NCBI GenBank assembly: GCA_033439265.1
Contig: JAVTVX010000012.1
Span: 10,591,001-10,655,000 of the forward strand
Direction of reading: 5' to 3'
DNA from: Dillenia suffruticosa
Lineage: Eukaryota; Streptophyta; Magnoliopsida; Dilleniales; Dilleniaceae
Length of the DNA stretch: 64,000 nt
Shown: positions 45,641 through 57,842 of the stretch, piece by piece
How positions within the stretch are numbered: position 1 is the stretch's first letter
How the letters are laid out: every line of letters starts with the position of its first letter
Program-made: the position numbers and the translations under genes
Notes under the pieces: model-generated
Told to the model about the DNA's origin: nothing
The model's input: the letters and a program-made list of their open reading frames with translations, nothing else
Database searches by the model: none

Positions 45641-48600
45641 GTCACTAAACTCTCTTTAGCTGCATAGAAAACTGTCATAATAGATTTTTGCAAGGAGAAT
45701 AAATTAAATGGTGAATTTTTTCACTAGAAGATTCAGTTTATTCTCGAAAAGCAAGATCTGTATGAGATTTTGAGATTTGAGATGGTAGGCCCCAGAAAGG
45801 GGACCACACCTCAGTATAGACGGGATAATGAGGTCTATTGTGCATTAAAGAAAAAGGATAGCCAAATTAGGACAATTCTTATCAATGGAAAGCACGACGA
45901 CTTGATCCCGGTTTATGAGCAATATCTTATAGTTATGTCTGTTAGACTCACTCTAAAAGAGCATTATAGTACTCTTTCAGCTCCTGAGGTGAGAATACTG
46001 ATTTATAAGTTTATAACTTATAATAAAAGGGTTGATCATACAATGAAATAACATTTAATGCAAATGTCGAATATGATCACCGAGATGAGGGATGTAGGTG
46101 AGTTTATTTTGGATGAGTTACAGGTATTGGGTGTGATCGAGTTTTTTACCTGATTTATGAAAGACCATGAAACCTGTCTCATATTCGACGAAAGTATTCA
46201 TACTTTCGCTGATGTGACCAGGCACAGTGAGCTCGAACAGGAGCGTTTGGAGGCGAGTAGATCGCACTCAGGTCATGCTTATGCAGAGTAGTCAAGTAAG
46301 AGCTCCCAAGCATAGGCTTGGATAGAAGACCCAAGATCCAGGCAAGATAAAGCCATCCAAGAAATTCGATAGCAAAGTACAAAAGTGCTGGAAGAAGGAA
46401 TTTGATAAGACCGATACGAAGTGCTACGCATGAGGTAGTCTTGGTTATTTCATTTGTAAGTGTAACGAACGGAAAGAATATCCTTCTTCTTTACGTAGTT
46501 TAAGATTTGTGTTATCTATTGTGATACTCACTGATTTCTCTCCTTAGTGGATAGTAGACCCAGGAGTCATCAACCACGTAACTTAAGATAAAAAGCGCAT
46601 AAATAAAGTTCTGTCAAGTGAATCCTCAGGTTAGAAGAATTTATGTGAGAAACGAAGCATTTGTCGTCAGCAGAGGCACGCTTGCAAGTTGGAGTTGTAA
46701 TGTGGCCAAACTCTATATTTAAATGACATTCCTTACAGCTTTGGATATTTGACGGAACTTAATTACGGTACTTTGTTTGAATTGTTGAGGATATGATTTG
46801 CTTTTGTTTTGGAAACTCTAATGTTTCTATTAGTTACGACAATTCTTTCGATTGTTCTGATTTTATCCCTTATGAATTGTATGCACTGGATATTGTTCTT
46901 TTTTTTAATGGTATTTATTGTTATTCTATAATTACCTATATATCTGATTGCGCTAATTGAGAAGTAAATCAATAGCTCAATAGATTTAGACACATAAGGC
47001 AAGAGATGATGAATTAATTAGCAGAGAGTAGTTTGTTGGACCCGCTAACTAAGTTCGAGTTGTCTATGTGTGAATTTTGCCTAGCTAACAAAGGTACAAG
47101 AAAATCATTTGACAATGCAATGAAAGCTAGAACTTCATTACAAATGGTCCACTCCTATATCTATGACCCTATGAGTATGAGAGCCCGAAATGAAATTATG
47201 TAGTTTATTACACTCGTAGAGGATTACACATATATCGGTTACGTTTATCTGATCTCGCATAAATTTGAGGTATTGGAATACTTCAGAAAATTTATTAGCG
47301 AGATTGAAAATCAGTTAAACTTGAGAGTGAAGACTCTCAGAACCGACGGAGGTGCGAGTATTTGTCAAAACTACACAGAGAGCTCTGTTTCGAGAAGGGT
47401 ATTAAGAGACAACTGAATATTTCTGCTACATCTCAAATGAATGGAGTAGTCAAGAAGAGAAATAAGACTTTGTTGGAGATAATGAGGTCTATAATGGCGC
47501 ATATGAATTTGTCAATCTCCTATTGGGAGATATTTCATTGACTATAGCCTACGTTCTTAACCGTATCTCATTAAAGTTTGAAATCAGTATCCTATTTGGG
47601 CTTTGGATATGGAGGTAGCCTGACTTTAGCCATTTGAAATCATGGGGTTGTGCCACGTATGATCACGATTTCTCGAATTCACACGACAAGTTAGACTCGC
47701 CAGAAAAGAAATATATTTTTAATAAGATACCAAGAACACTCCATGGGACATGTGTTTTTAGTTGAGCATACTGACAGCATTGCTATTGAGATTGAGTCTC
47801 ATGATACCATATTCTTTAAGAATGATATCCCTAAGAGAGGTGAAATCAATTAGGACTCTACCTTTTATTTGATGGATAAGCTTAGTAGCTCAGCTGAGCC
47901 CAGCGGCGAGATCGAAGAACCGATTAAGGATCTTCATCCTAGTGGGAGCGATCCATCGAGAGGTAAAATCAATCGAGGCTTTAGTTTCTATGAGATTGAT
48001 GAGTTTAGTGACTCAAGTGAGTCCCATGGTGAGACACAAGAATCCATTACAGATATTTGTCCCAATGGGAGCGATCCATCGAGAGGTGAAATCCACCAAA
48101 ATTTTATATTCTATTAGATGGATGAGCCTAGTGGATTAGGTGAGCCCAACGGTGGGACACACCCATTATAGATTTTGGTTCTAGTGGGAGCGATCCATCT
48201 AAAGGTGAAGAAATTCTCTCTCCTCATAGAAATATTGAGGGCATGTACTAAAACGTTGTTTCTCGAATAAGGGTAAGAACCTCATTATTACTCTTGAGGA
48301 CAATGAGAAATTTAAAGCAGTTCTAGAGGCTCTCTTGGGTTTTTTGCGAAAAAAACCATTTATTAAATGCCATAAATAAAGAGAATGAGTCGATAAAAAT
48401 CAATAGTGTCTGGAATCTAGTTGATTTGTCTGAGAGCAGAAAGACCATTGAGAACGAATAAATTCTCAAGCACCTAGTTGATTTGCCTAAGAATAGAAGG
48501 ACCATTGGGAATAAGAAGATTCTCAAGGTTAAGAGAAAGGCCGACGGATCGATGGGGAGGTATTAGTAGCCACGGTTATACATAGACTAAGGATTTGGAT

Positions 48601-48689
48601 TAGCGAGGAGTTATAATCCAATTTATCTCGATCCATTTATTTTTAGCGATTGTCGCGAATATGGATCTGGAGTTATACTAAATGGACAT
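45640..48689 (+). pseudogene. copia-B gag-pol, left part (gag, protease, integrase, start of RT)
   Basis: The gag core is at about 45770-46330 (open for 93 codons at 45770-46051, with DLIPVYEQYLIVMSVRL). The zinc knuckle at 46422-46463 has its second Cys codon changed to TGA and its His to Tyr. The protease segment at about 46548-46580 reads WIVDPGVINHV where DSG is usual. Integrase spans about 47040-47600 (RNEIM and VEDYTYIGYVYLISHKFE, LRVKTLRTDGG). A repeat-rich linker occupies 47825-48210. RT begins at about 48640 (AIVANMDLELY) and is cut at the gypsy insertion in the codons for MDIKTTF. Stops are frequent. Confidence 0.8.
47825..48210 (+). repeat. In-frame 123-bp tandem repeat in the copia-B pol linker
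   Basis: GGGAGCGATCCATCGAGAGG starts at 47944, 48067 and (diverged) 48186, a period of 123 then about 119 bp; a partial unit precedes at 47831. The repeat equals 41 codons and encodes a GSDPSRGE(I/K)-containing unit, in frame between integrase and RT. Ordinary copia elements have a single unit of this acidic linker. Confidence 0.8.
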
Positions 48690-48828
48690 TGTAACACCCA
48701 CTCTGTGATATCATATTTTTGTACAAGAAATTTTATTTATTTATATTGATTTTTGAGTTTGGGGTATTTAAATGAAATTTTTGGTAAATTTAAAATTATT
48801 GTCGTATCCGTGAAAATTTGGGTAAAAA

Positions 48829-48866
<38 letters not shown>

Positions 48867-51773
48867 AATAATAACAATAAAAAAGAAAAGAGTAGAGAAG
48901 AGAAGAGAAGAGAAATAAAAAAGAAAAAGAAAAAGAAAAAGAAAAAGAAAAAGAAAAAAAGAAAAAGAATTAGGGCTTAAAGCCTTAATTCTCCCTTTTC
49001 CTCTCTCTCTCTCTCTCTTCCTCTCTCTCTCACTCCGTCTCTTCCTTTCCTGCAGCCGCCGCCCACCGCCTTGCCTTCCACCCACGATCACCGCCGCTGT
49101 AATGCCCTCCCGTGACTGTAGCTCCTCCGCCGAGCGCGATTTGCTGCCAGCGCTCCATAGCGCGAGTGCGCGACTGCCCGAGCGCTTCACAACGTGAGTG
49201 CGCGCCTGCTCAGGAGCACGTCTGCACACGACCGAGCACTCCAGTCCACAGTGCGCGAGCCCAGTGCGCGATCCCTGCACGATCGTGAGCGCACCAGCGG
49301 GAGAGCGCAGAGCATTACGCGCTCTCTTAAGCACGAGCGCACACTGCGCGCTCTCCCAAGCACGAGCGCACACTGCGCAAGCTCTAGCACGCCCCTGCGC
49401 GCCCCTACACGAGCGCCAGCACGCCCCAGCACGAGCTACCCTGTACAAGTGCGCCCCCAGCGCGACCCTCCGCTCGAGCCCAACGTGCGATCTCCCACGA
49501 GCTGCACGATCCCTGCACGAGCGCAAGCGTGCCCCAGCACTAGCACGCCCCAGCACTAGCGCGATCGCGCTCTAGCGCGCGACCCACTGCGCAAGCACGC
49601 GATCCAGCTCGCGAGCGCGAGCCCTAGCCTGTGTGCGCACCAGCCCGCACGCCCCAGCCGCGAGCGCACAGCCCGTGAGCCCACTGCGGCCTGCTGACTC
49701 GTGAGCCCGCAACGGGCTAGCCCGCCAGCCCCCCGCCCGCTAGCTTGCGATGGCCCGCGAGCCCACGATTGGCTTTCTCCTTTGAGAGCCATCTGCCATT
49801 CTCACAGAAATCCTTCACTGCAGGTAACGACCATGTTAGATGTGATTTTGTGTTAAAAATTGATTTAGTCGCTAACGTGGTTTCAAAATTGAAAATATTA
49901 CAGGTTTTAAATTTATCTGACGGGCGAATGAAAGTTAGGTTTGAGATTCGAGTAAACCTAGATGAGGGAAATGAAATTATTTCCATACTTAAATTTAATT
50001 TGGTTGAATTTAGGTTGAATTTAGAATCGGAAGTTATATATATATATATGTTGTTATGAGGGAAATGAAATTATTTCCATACTTAAATTTAATTTGGTCG
50101 AATTTAGGTTGAATTTAGAATCGGAAGTTATATATATGTTGTTGTGGCTTAAAATCGATATTTAAGTCCTTAGAACATGTGGTTAAATGTGCTTGAAGAA
50201 TTTAGGGTTGTACGAATTTAAGGAAAATGATAAACCCTGACAATAGTTGAAATTTTGATGAAAATCGTGATGATTTGATTAGGTTGGCTTTCTTGGTGAT
50301 TCGATTGAGGGGAGACTTGTTCTACATATTATGATTTTATTGGGGAGTGTGCTATCCTTCCCAAATTAGTGAATGAGATTTATCTCGATACTTTTGTTTA
50401 TTATGTAAACCATGTTTTAAAATATTTGTTAAATGAGCATGATTTGTAGCGTGCTTGAAATGTTTTGACTGGTTTTGAAATTGATTTTTGTGAACCGATG
50501 GAGTGTCCAAAAATTATGAAATATTGAAATTATACATCCATGTGGTTGAAATGTATAATGTGTCATTTTATGCTATATGTTGCATTTGGTTTGTGAACTT
50601 GATTTCGGCACATTTTGATACGATTTTGGATTTGGCCTTGAGGGCTTTGGTATGTATTATTCTGTAGCTACGAAGGACACTGTGAGAGACGCTTTGGTGG
50701 CGTTCGGATATGCCTAGGCCTGGGGAATCCCACGAATTGTCATGATTTTTATTAACGATACGGTACATACACATTGAAACCGAAAGGGGGAGGATTTGGA
50801 TACTCTCTCCAAGTCTAACACTTGGATGAGGTTCGTCGCCAATGCCGAGGTAGAGAGCACTTTAAATATTGCATATAACATCCCCAGTGCGCCTGTCATA
50901 GGTCACGGTAGACCTCTACCAGGACATTTTTGACTGACAGCTCTATGATTTTAGTGACAGTGCTTTGGATGCATATTTGACTTGAAAATGCATGCTAATG
51001 ATATATTGTTGAAATGAAAAACATGATAATTTGAAATATGATTCGTATACTTATGTTTTGACACTCCAGTTTCACACTTCATATTTGACGATTGCATTGA
51101 CCGACTCACTCACTGAGTATTCTTCCTCGAGTACTCATTCCTCATTTCTTTTCTTGTTTTAGATATAGTATTTGACAAAGAGCGTTGTTTTAGGACGCTT
51201 GGTATCATTGAGAGATCTAGTTTGGACTAGAGAAGTCATTATATATTTCTGTTGCAAATTTGTATTGGTAATATATATGCATTCTGAGGTTTATAGATGA
51301 CTATTGTGTAATTCTGGGATGACTGTATAAATATGGACATTTAAGTTATGGAACTCTCATGTCATCGCATAACATTGCATTGAGGTATTTCTTATTCGTT
51401 GCGTATGTACTTGGGAATGTGTTATGTCTTAGAAGTGTACTCTAGGATCACTCGGTGTTACCTCTAAATCACAGGAGGGGCGACTGACGGCTGTCCATAG
51501 CTTTGACGGGGGCATGAAAGTAGAGGTTTGTGCCTAGGTTGTTGGAAATTTTTATAGCCTTGCGTTATCTGGATGTTGGCTGTGAGATTGGTTGATTTTG
51601 GAGAGGCCGCGATGGTCATTTGATTATATTACCAGATGGTTGTGATTTATATAGGATAAATTGTACTTGAAAAACCTCCGAAATATGGGAAGATTCTGTT
51701 CGATTTTTTATAAAATACAGCAGGCATTCAGGATAACGGGCAGCTGTTCACGATCCCGGTTTGGGGCGTGACA
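48690..51773 (+). repeat. 5' LTR of the gypsy element (3,084 bp)
   Basis: TGTAACACCC start and GGGGCGTGACA end, inverted-like termini. It contains in order an (AT)n microsatellite (48833-48862), a purine-rich GAAAAA repeat (about 48890-48968), a CT repeat (about 48998-49032), a strongly GC-rich domain (about 49050-49760), and AT-rich U5-like sequence. Confidence 0.9.
49050..49760 (+). repeat. GC-rich, CpG-dense low-complexity domain of the gypsy LTR
   Basis: Made of shuffled variants of GCGCGAGCGC, CACGAGCGC and GCCCCAGCACGAGC with no fixed period. The same domain is at about 57880-58585 in the 3' LTR. Long apparent ORFs on both strands here follow from the low stop-codon frequency of GC-rich repeats and are not genes. 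Confidence 0.75.
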
Positions 51774-51780
51774 ATTGGAT

Positions 51781-51792
51781 TGGTATCAGAGC
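51781..51792 (+). promoter_or_regulatory. Primer-binding site of the gypsy element
   Basis: TGGTATCAGAGC, a full 12-base match to the initiator-Met-tRNA primer site, 7 bp after the 5' LTR. Confidence 0.9.
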
Positions 51793-52089
51793 ATTAGGTT
51801 GAAAGCTATGTAGGAAAAGAGTTTTGAAAACATTCCCACGTGTGTTTGTGTTTAAAGTTCTCAATGCATGAGAGTTTCATACAGTCATGAAGTCCCAGTA
51901 CATGGTCATAGGTATATGAGTCCATCCATTTTAAGGAGTTAGTTACGGTTGTTTCTAACCTAACATGCTTTTTTTTTGGATTGGATTCCATTCTTTGTAA
52001 GGATAGTCAAGATATGACTAGCCCAAATTTTTTAAACCATACCTATTCTTTGAACGATACCTAATAAGGATCCTTTTCTTGCAGAAATA

Positions 52090-53460
52090 TGACGACCTGA
52101 CGGAGCACCCGTTTTACTCCACCAGAGGAATTAGATGAGTCGGAGGATCGTTTCTCGACTCACGTGCCTCCTCCGGCACCTACTCAGCCAGCTGCTCAGG
52201 CTGAGACTCCCGTACCCACACTCGACACCTTTCGGCAGGTGTACGAGTGGTACGCTTCGCATGGGGTCCAAATTCCGCCTCCACCACCTCCTATAGCGGG
52301 GCCTACACCTGTAGCAGCGCCAATTCCTTCGGCGCCGGTTCCATTGTCGGTGGCTAATCCTTCTACTTTGTTCGAGCCAAGTGAGACCACATCGGCTGCT
52401 CTTAGATGGGTACATGAGTTGACTCAGTTGGTTAAGGAGGCCCGTTAGCTAGGGTGTACTGATTTCACGGGGCTTGGTGATGCTACGGCAGCCAAGCATT
52501 GAATTAACCGCACCCGCAGGATTTTGACCGATTTGGGGATTGGAAAGGAGCTCTGCCTGAAAGTGGCACAGTGATTATTAGAAGGAGAGGCCCTCTTATG
52601 GTGGGAGGCCCTCACTGATGAGACGACGAGCCACTGCGGTGGGACAACTTCCTTCGGGAGTTTGACCGCAGATTCTTCCCACTCTACCAGTAGGACCGGA
52701 TGAGGTTAGAGTTAGGACGGTTTACACAGGGGTCCAAATCTGTCTCGGAGTATGAGGTAGATATGCGGAGACTTGCCGCATTCGTACCGGATCTAGCTAC
52801 ACCTCAGTATTTGCGCTTCAAATTTGAGGACGGTCTTAGCCTCAGTATAAATAAATATATAACTGTTACCCCGCAGTTCACACTGGCCGAGATTATAAAC
52901 TCTGCTCACCACGCGGAGGCTTTGGTCCGCACAGGGGCTAGGCAGAGAGAGAGCAGAGAGCAGAAAAAAAAGAAAGAGAAGTCTCATTTTGTGCAGAACT
53001 CCAAGAGGGGCAGGGGATCCAGTTCGCACAGAGGTGGATTAGGATCTGGATTTCCTGAGCTGGGACGGGGATAGTACTCCCACGGGTTTAGACAGCCTGC
53101 TCTGACTCACCTTGCACAGTATACCACTCAGCGGCATCCTTATTGCCGCAGGGGCAATAGGTCCCATCCGATAGGAGTTTGTTCAGTGACGTCACTTGCT
53201 TCCATTGTGGGAAGCCGGGGCATATTAGGAGTTCTTGTCCTGAGTTAAGACTCGGAGGACAGAGTTCACTGAGCAACACTAGAACTCTTTGTATGGGACA
53301 GTAGGGGCAGCCTGCTCGGCCAGCATCTTCTACTGCCAGGGTGACCACTGGGAGTAACACAGTATGGACCCAGGCACGACAGCAGCCTAGGGCTCAGGCC
53401 CGGGTTTATGTCATGACGTAGGAGGACGCCCAGGCGAACCCCGACATCATCATGGGTACT
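52090..53460 (+). pseudogene. Gypsy gag remnant
   Basis: It begins with a Pro-rich N-terminus (RFSTHVPPPAPTQPAAQ at about 52150), then a retrotransposon-gag domain: a ...LLEGEALLWWEALTDE... block at 52575-52620, and an open stretch 52700-53074 (RLELGRFTQGSKSVSEYEVD). A zinc knuckle CFHCGKPGHIRSSC is intact at about 53196-53237 (CX2CX4HX4C). Stops at 52446 and 53074 and frameshifts between blocks inactivate it. Confidence 0.8.
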
Positions 53461-53689
53461 TCTCCTTCTGATCCTATAGAATAGGATCTCTATTCGTATT
53501 TCCACTTCTTTTGGGGATGTCAGCATTGTATCAGTCGTATAGGTATTTTATGCTATATACCCTTTTGTTGATATGATACTACTTTGACATCTTTGTACAT
53601 CGAAGTTGTAGAAACCTTAGAGGCTCAATTATTTTGACACATATATATATATCAAGTTTGAAATTATTCTAAGTCTGTGCATTTTGTTC

Positions 53690-56600
53690 AATGATAGGTA
53701 CTCTACCTATTTTCGGAATAGATGCTCGTATCCTTATTGACACGGGGTCTAACGATTCATATGTGAGAGATCAATTTTTTCGATATTCTGACAGGCCGCT
53801 CTAACCTTTGGATGAGCAGCTATTGGTCATCACTCCTTTGGGTGAGCAGATTGTGCGCAGCACAGTATATAGAGAATGTGAGATTAAAGTTGGGGATACA
53901 GTGCTAAAGACAGATCTAATCCCTCTCACCATGACTGATTTTGATGCCATCTTCGGGATGGATTTGCTACATATGTATCGGGGTTCAGTTGACTGCTTTA
54001 AGAAGCAGGTGGAGTTTCGAAGACCTGATCAGCCAGTGTTGATTTTTGAGGGCGAGAGACGGGTTTTACCCCGCTGTGTCATTTCAGTTTTGGAGACCAG
54101 ATGCATGATTCACCGCGGATGTACGGTTTACCTGGCTCATATCATTGACATCACTGCTCAGGGACTGAGACTGGAGGATATGCCAGTGGTACAGGACTTT
54201 CCTGACATTTTTCCCGAGGAGCTACCCGGATTACCACCGATTCGGAAGTTTGACTTTGAAATCGATTTAGCTCCGGGGACTGCCCCTATCTCTATGCCGC
54301 CATACAGGATGGCGCCGGCTGAGCTGAGGGAGCTCAAGGTCCAGCTGCAGGAGTTACTGGATAAGGGGTTTATCCGTCCTAGTACGTCCACTTGGGGTGC
54401 TCCAGTGCTGTTTGTAAAGAAAAAGGACGGCTCACTGAGATTGTGTATGGATTACAGGTAGTTTAATCGGGTGATTGTGAAGAACAGATATCCGCTGCAT
54501 CGCATAGATGATTTGTTTGATCAATTGCAAGGTTCCCGAGTTTTCTCGAAGATTGATTTTCGATCGGGATATCATCAGTTGCGGATTAGTAGTCAAGATG
54601 TGCCAAAGATAGCTTTCTGCACTCGATACGGGCACTACGAATTTTCTAGTTATGCCGTTTGGACTGACTAATGCCCCCGCTGTATTCATGGACTTGATGA
54701 ACAGAGTCTTTTACGACTATCTGGACCAGTTTGTTATAGTCTTCATAGACGATATACTGGTGTATTTACGGAGTGACAAGAATTATGTTCAGTATCTTCG
54801 CACCATTTTACAGATCCTCCGTGATGAGCAGCTGTATGCCAAATTCACAAAATGTGAATTTTGGCTAAGACAGGTTGCATTTTTGGGGCATGTCATTTCT
54901 GCGGAAGGGATTTTTGTCGATCCGCAGAAGGTCGATGCCATTATGAGATGGGAGCAGCCGCAGATAGTGACTGAGATCAGGAGTTTTCTTGGTCTGGTCG
55001 GGTATTACCGCAGATTTGTTGAGGGGGTTTTCCCAGATAGCTGCTCCATTGTGTAGATTAACACAAAAATGTGTCAAGTTTGTATAGGATAACCGTTGTG
55101 AGGCGAGTTTTCAGAAGCTCAAACAACAGTTGACTACAGCTCCGAGTTTGGCACTTCCCACCAACAGTCAGGAGTACACGGTGTATAGTGATGCTAGCCG
55201 ACAGGGGTTGGGTTGTATTTTGATGCAAAATGGTTGGGTGATCGCCTATGCCTTTAGACAGTTGAAGAAACATGAGGTGAATTATCCAACACACGATCTG
55301 GAGCTTGCGGTCATAGTTTTTGCATTGAAAATATGGCGCCATTACTTGTACGGGGTGACTTACCGGGTGTATATTGATCATAAAAGTCTGAAATATTTAT
55401 TCACCTAGCGAGAACTTACCCTGAGACAGAGGAGATGGTTGGAACTCCTCAAAAATTATAATTTTATCATTGATTATCATTCGGGCAAGCCAATGTGGTT
55501 CTGATGCCTTGAGCCGGAAATCAGCTTCATTATCTCAGGAGAACAATACGGCATACCTCACTTGTTTGATGAGACTTCGGGATTTGGGAGTCAGATTAGC
55601 TAGTGATGATCAGGGCACTTTACTAGCCAGGTTTGAGGTCAAGCCGACGTTGTTGGACTGTATTAGGGAGTTTCATGACACTGATACTGAGCTCCAGGCT
55701 CTTACTGAGAAAGCCCGCAGAGGTGATATAGATGATTTCAGAGTTCGTGGTGATGGACTTCTGACTTATCGAGATAGAGTGCCTATACCCGCCGATGAGG
55801 ATCTCTGTAGGTTCATATTAGAGGAGGCACACTCCTCGGCCTATGCCTTGCACCCGGGTAGTACAAAGATGTATCGAACTATTCGGGCAGCTATTGGTGG
55901 CCAGGTATGAAGAAGGACATTATGGAGTTTGTAGATAGATATTTAGTCTGTCAGCAGGTGAAGACTGAGCATTAGAGGCCAGCGGGTTTATTGCAGCCTC
56001 TTCCCATTCCTGAGTGGAAATGGAAGTATATTATTATGGATTTCGTGATGGGGTTGCCATGGACTTCTACACGGTATGATACGATTTGGGTGATTATTGA
56101 TCGACTTACCAAATCTGCACATTTTATCCCTATCCGTGGTGATATTCCTTAGAGGTGCTTGCATGTCTCTACATTGATACCATAGTTCGACTTCGCGGGG
56201 TGCCCGTGTTGATTGTTTTAGATAGGGACCCCAAGTTCACATCTAGGTTTTGGCCCAAGTTGCAGAAGGCATTGGGTACTAAATTGAACTTCAGTATGGC
56301 GTATTATCCTCAGACGGACGGCCAGTCTGAGAGGATGATTTAGACACTCGAGGATATGCTTCGGGTATGTGTCATTGATTTTCATGGTAGTAGGGATCGA
56401 CACTTTCCACTGGTCGAGTTCGCATATAATAACAGTTATCAGGTCAGTATAGGGAAGCCTCCGTATGAGGCATTGTATGACAGGAAGTGCCGTACCCCGA
56501 TATGCTGGGATAAGGTCGGAGAGCGACGTCTCAGCAGCGTTGAGTTGATTAAACAAACAAAGGACAAAGTTAAGGTCATTCGTGAGCAGATGAAAGCCAC

Positions 56601-57060
56601 CCAGGACAGACAGAAGACGTATGCTGATCGTAGGTAGCGACCTCTTGAGTTTGCTACAGGAGATATGATTTTCTTGAGGATATCTCCTTAGAAAGGAGTT
56701 ATACGGTTCAGGCAGCAGGGCAAGTTGCCATTCCGTATCCTTGAGAGGGTCAGGAGTGTGGCATACAGGTTAGAGTTGCCGGATAAACTTTTCCGTATTC
56801 ACAACGTTTTTCATGTCTCAGTACTCAGAAAATACTTGGCCGATCCTTCTCATGTATTTGAACCTCCACCTGTTGAGTTACGAGAGGACCTCAGTCTTCC
56901 AGTTCAGCCCGTGGCTATTCTAGATCGGTAGGTTAGAAAGCTGCGGAGCAAGGAAGTCACATTGGTCAGAGTTTTGTAGAGGAGTGATCAGGTCGAGGAG
57001 GATACTTGGGAGCCCGAGGAGGCTATGAGGAGACAGTCCCCAATTTATTTGCTGTTTAGT
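53690..57060 (+). pseudogene. Gypsy pol remnant: protease, RT, RNase H, integrase, chromodomain
   Basis: The protease has ILIDTGSND at about 53732-53758, active-site DTG intact. RT begins within the 217-codon open stretch 53808-54461 ([18 protein letters not shown]), is stopped by TAG at 54459, has an extra T in the run at 54642-54645 shifting the frame, and resumes at 54652 with FIDDILVYL (the YxDD-type motif). RNase H is at 55130-55408 ([13 protein letters not shown]) and continues after TAG 55406. Integrase follows at about 55790-56640 ([29 protein letters not shown]). The chromodomain lies at about 56930-57050 (VRKLRSKEVTLVRVL, VEEDTWEPEEAMRRQ). No complete product is possible. Confidence 0.88.
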
Positions 57061-57250
57061 CCTCTTTTAGTTTCGAGAACGAAATTTGATTTTAGGGGGT
57101 TAGAAAATGTAAAGCCGACTCTGTGATATCGTATTTTTGTATGAGAAATTTTATTTATTTATATTGATTTTTGAGTTTGGGGTATTTAAATGAAATTTTT
57201 GGTACATTTAAAATTATTGTCGTATCCGTGAAAATTTAGATAAAAATGAA

Positions 57251-57285
<35 letters not shown>

Positions 57286-57708
57286 ATCCACCTGTTGAGT
57301 TACGAGAGGACCTTAGTCTTCCAGTTCAGCCCGTGGCTATTCTAGATCGGTAGGTCAGAAAGTTGCAGAGCAAGGAAGTCACATTGGTCAGAGTTTTGTA
57401 GAGGAGTAATCAGGTCGAGGAGGATACCTGGGAGCCCGAGAAGGCTATGAGAAGACAGTCCCCCATTTATTTGCTGTTTAGTCCTATTTTAGTTTCGAGA
57501 ACGAAATTTGATTTTAGGGGGTTAGAAAATGTAACGCCGACTCTGTGATATCGTATTTTTGTATGAGAAATTTTATTTATTTATATTGATTTTTGAGTTT
57601 GGGGTATTTAAATGAAATTTTTGGTATATTTAAAATTATTATCATATCCGTGAAAATTTAGATAAAAATGAATGAATATATATATATATAAATAATAATA
57701 ATAAAGAA
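56865..57708 (+). repeat. 422-bp tandem duplication spanning pol end, PPT and start of the 3' LTR
   Basis: TCCACCTGTTGAGTTACGAG starts at 56865 and at 57287, a shift of 422 bp. Each unit contains the chromodomain end, a TTTAGGGGGTTAGAAAA polypurine tract and the first about 150 bp of LTR up to a (TA)n run (about 57252-57285 and 57674-57690). The first unit's LTR start (57108) is therefore a partial extra LTR; the genuine 3' LTR starts at 57530. Confidence 0.88.
57513..57529 (+). promoter_or_regulatory. Polypurine tract of the gypsy element
   Basis: TTTAGGGGGTTAGAAAA directly before the TG of the 3' LTR; the duplicate is at 57091-57107. Confidence 0.75.
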
Positions 57709-57797
57709 AAGAGAAGAGAAAGAAAAAGAAAAAGAAAAAGAAAAAGAAAAAGAAAAAAAGAAAAAGAATTAGGGCTTAAAGCCCTAATTCTCCCTTT

Positions 57798-57842
<45 letters not shown>

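Noticed and set aside
48768-49556. 262-codon Arg/Ala-rich minus-strand ORF and overlapping plus-strand ORFs
   Set aside because: They lie in the low-complexity GC-rich part of the gypsy LTR, exist on both strands, and differ between the two LTRs; stop codons are rare in such sequence by composition.
57108-57529. 57108 as the start of the gypsy 3' LTR
   Set aside because: The stretch is the first unit of a 422-bp tandem duplication and breaks off at a microsatellite; only the copy starting at 57530 continues as a full LTR.
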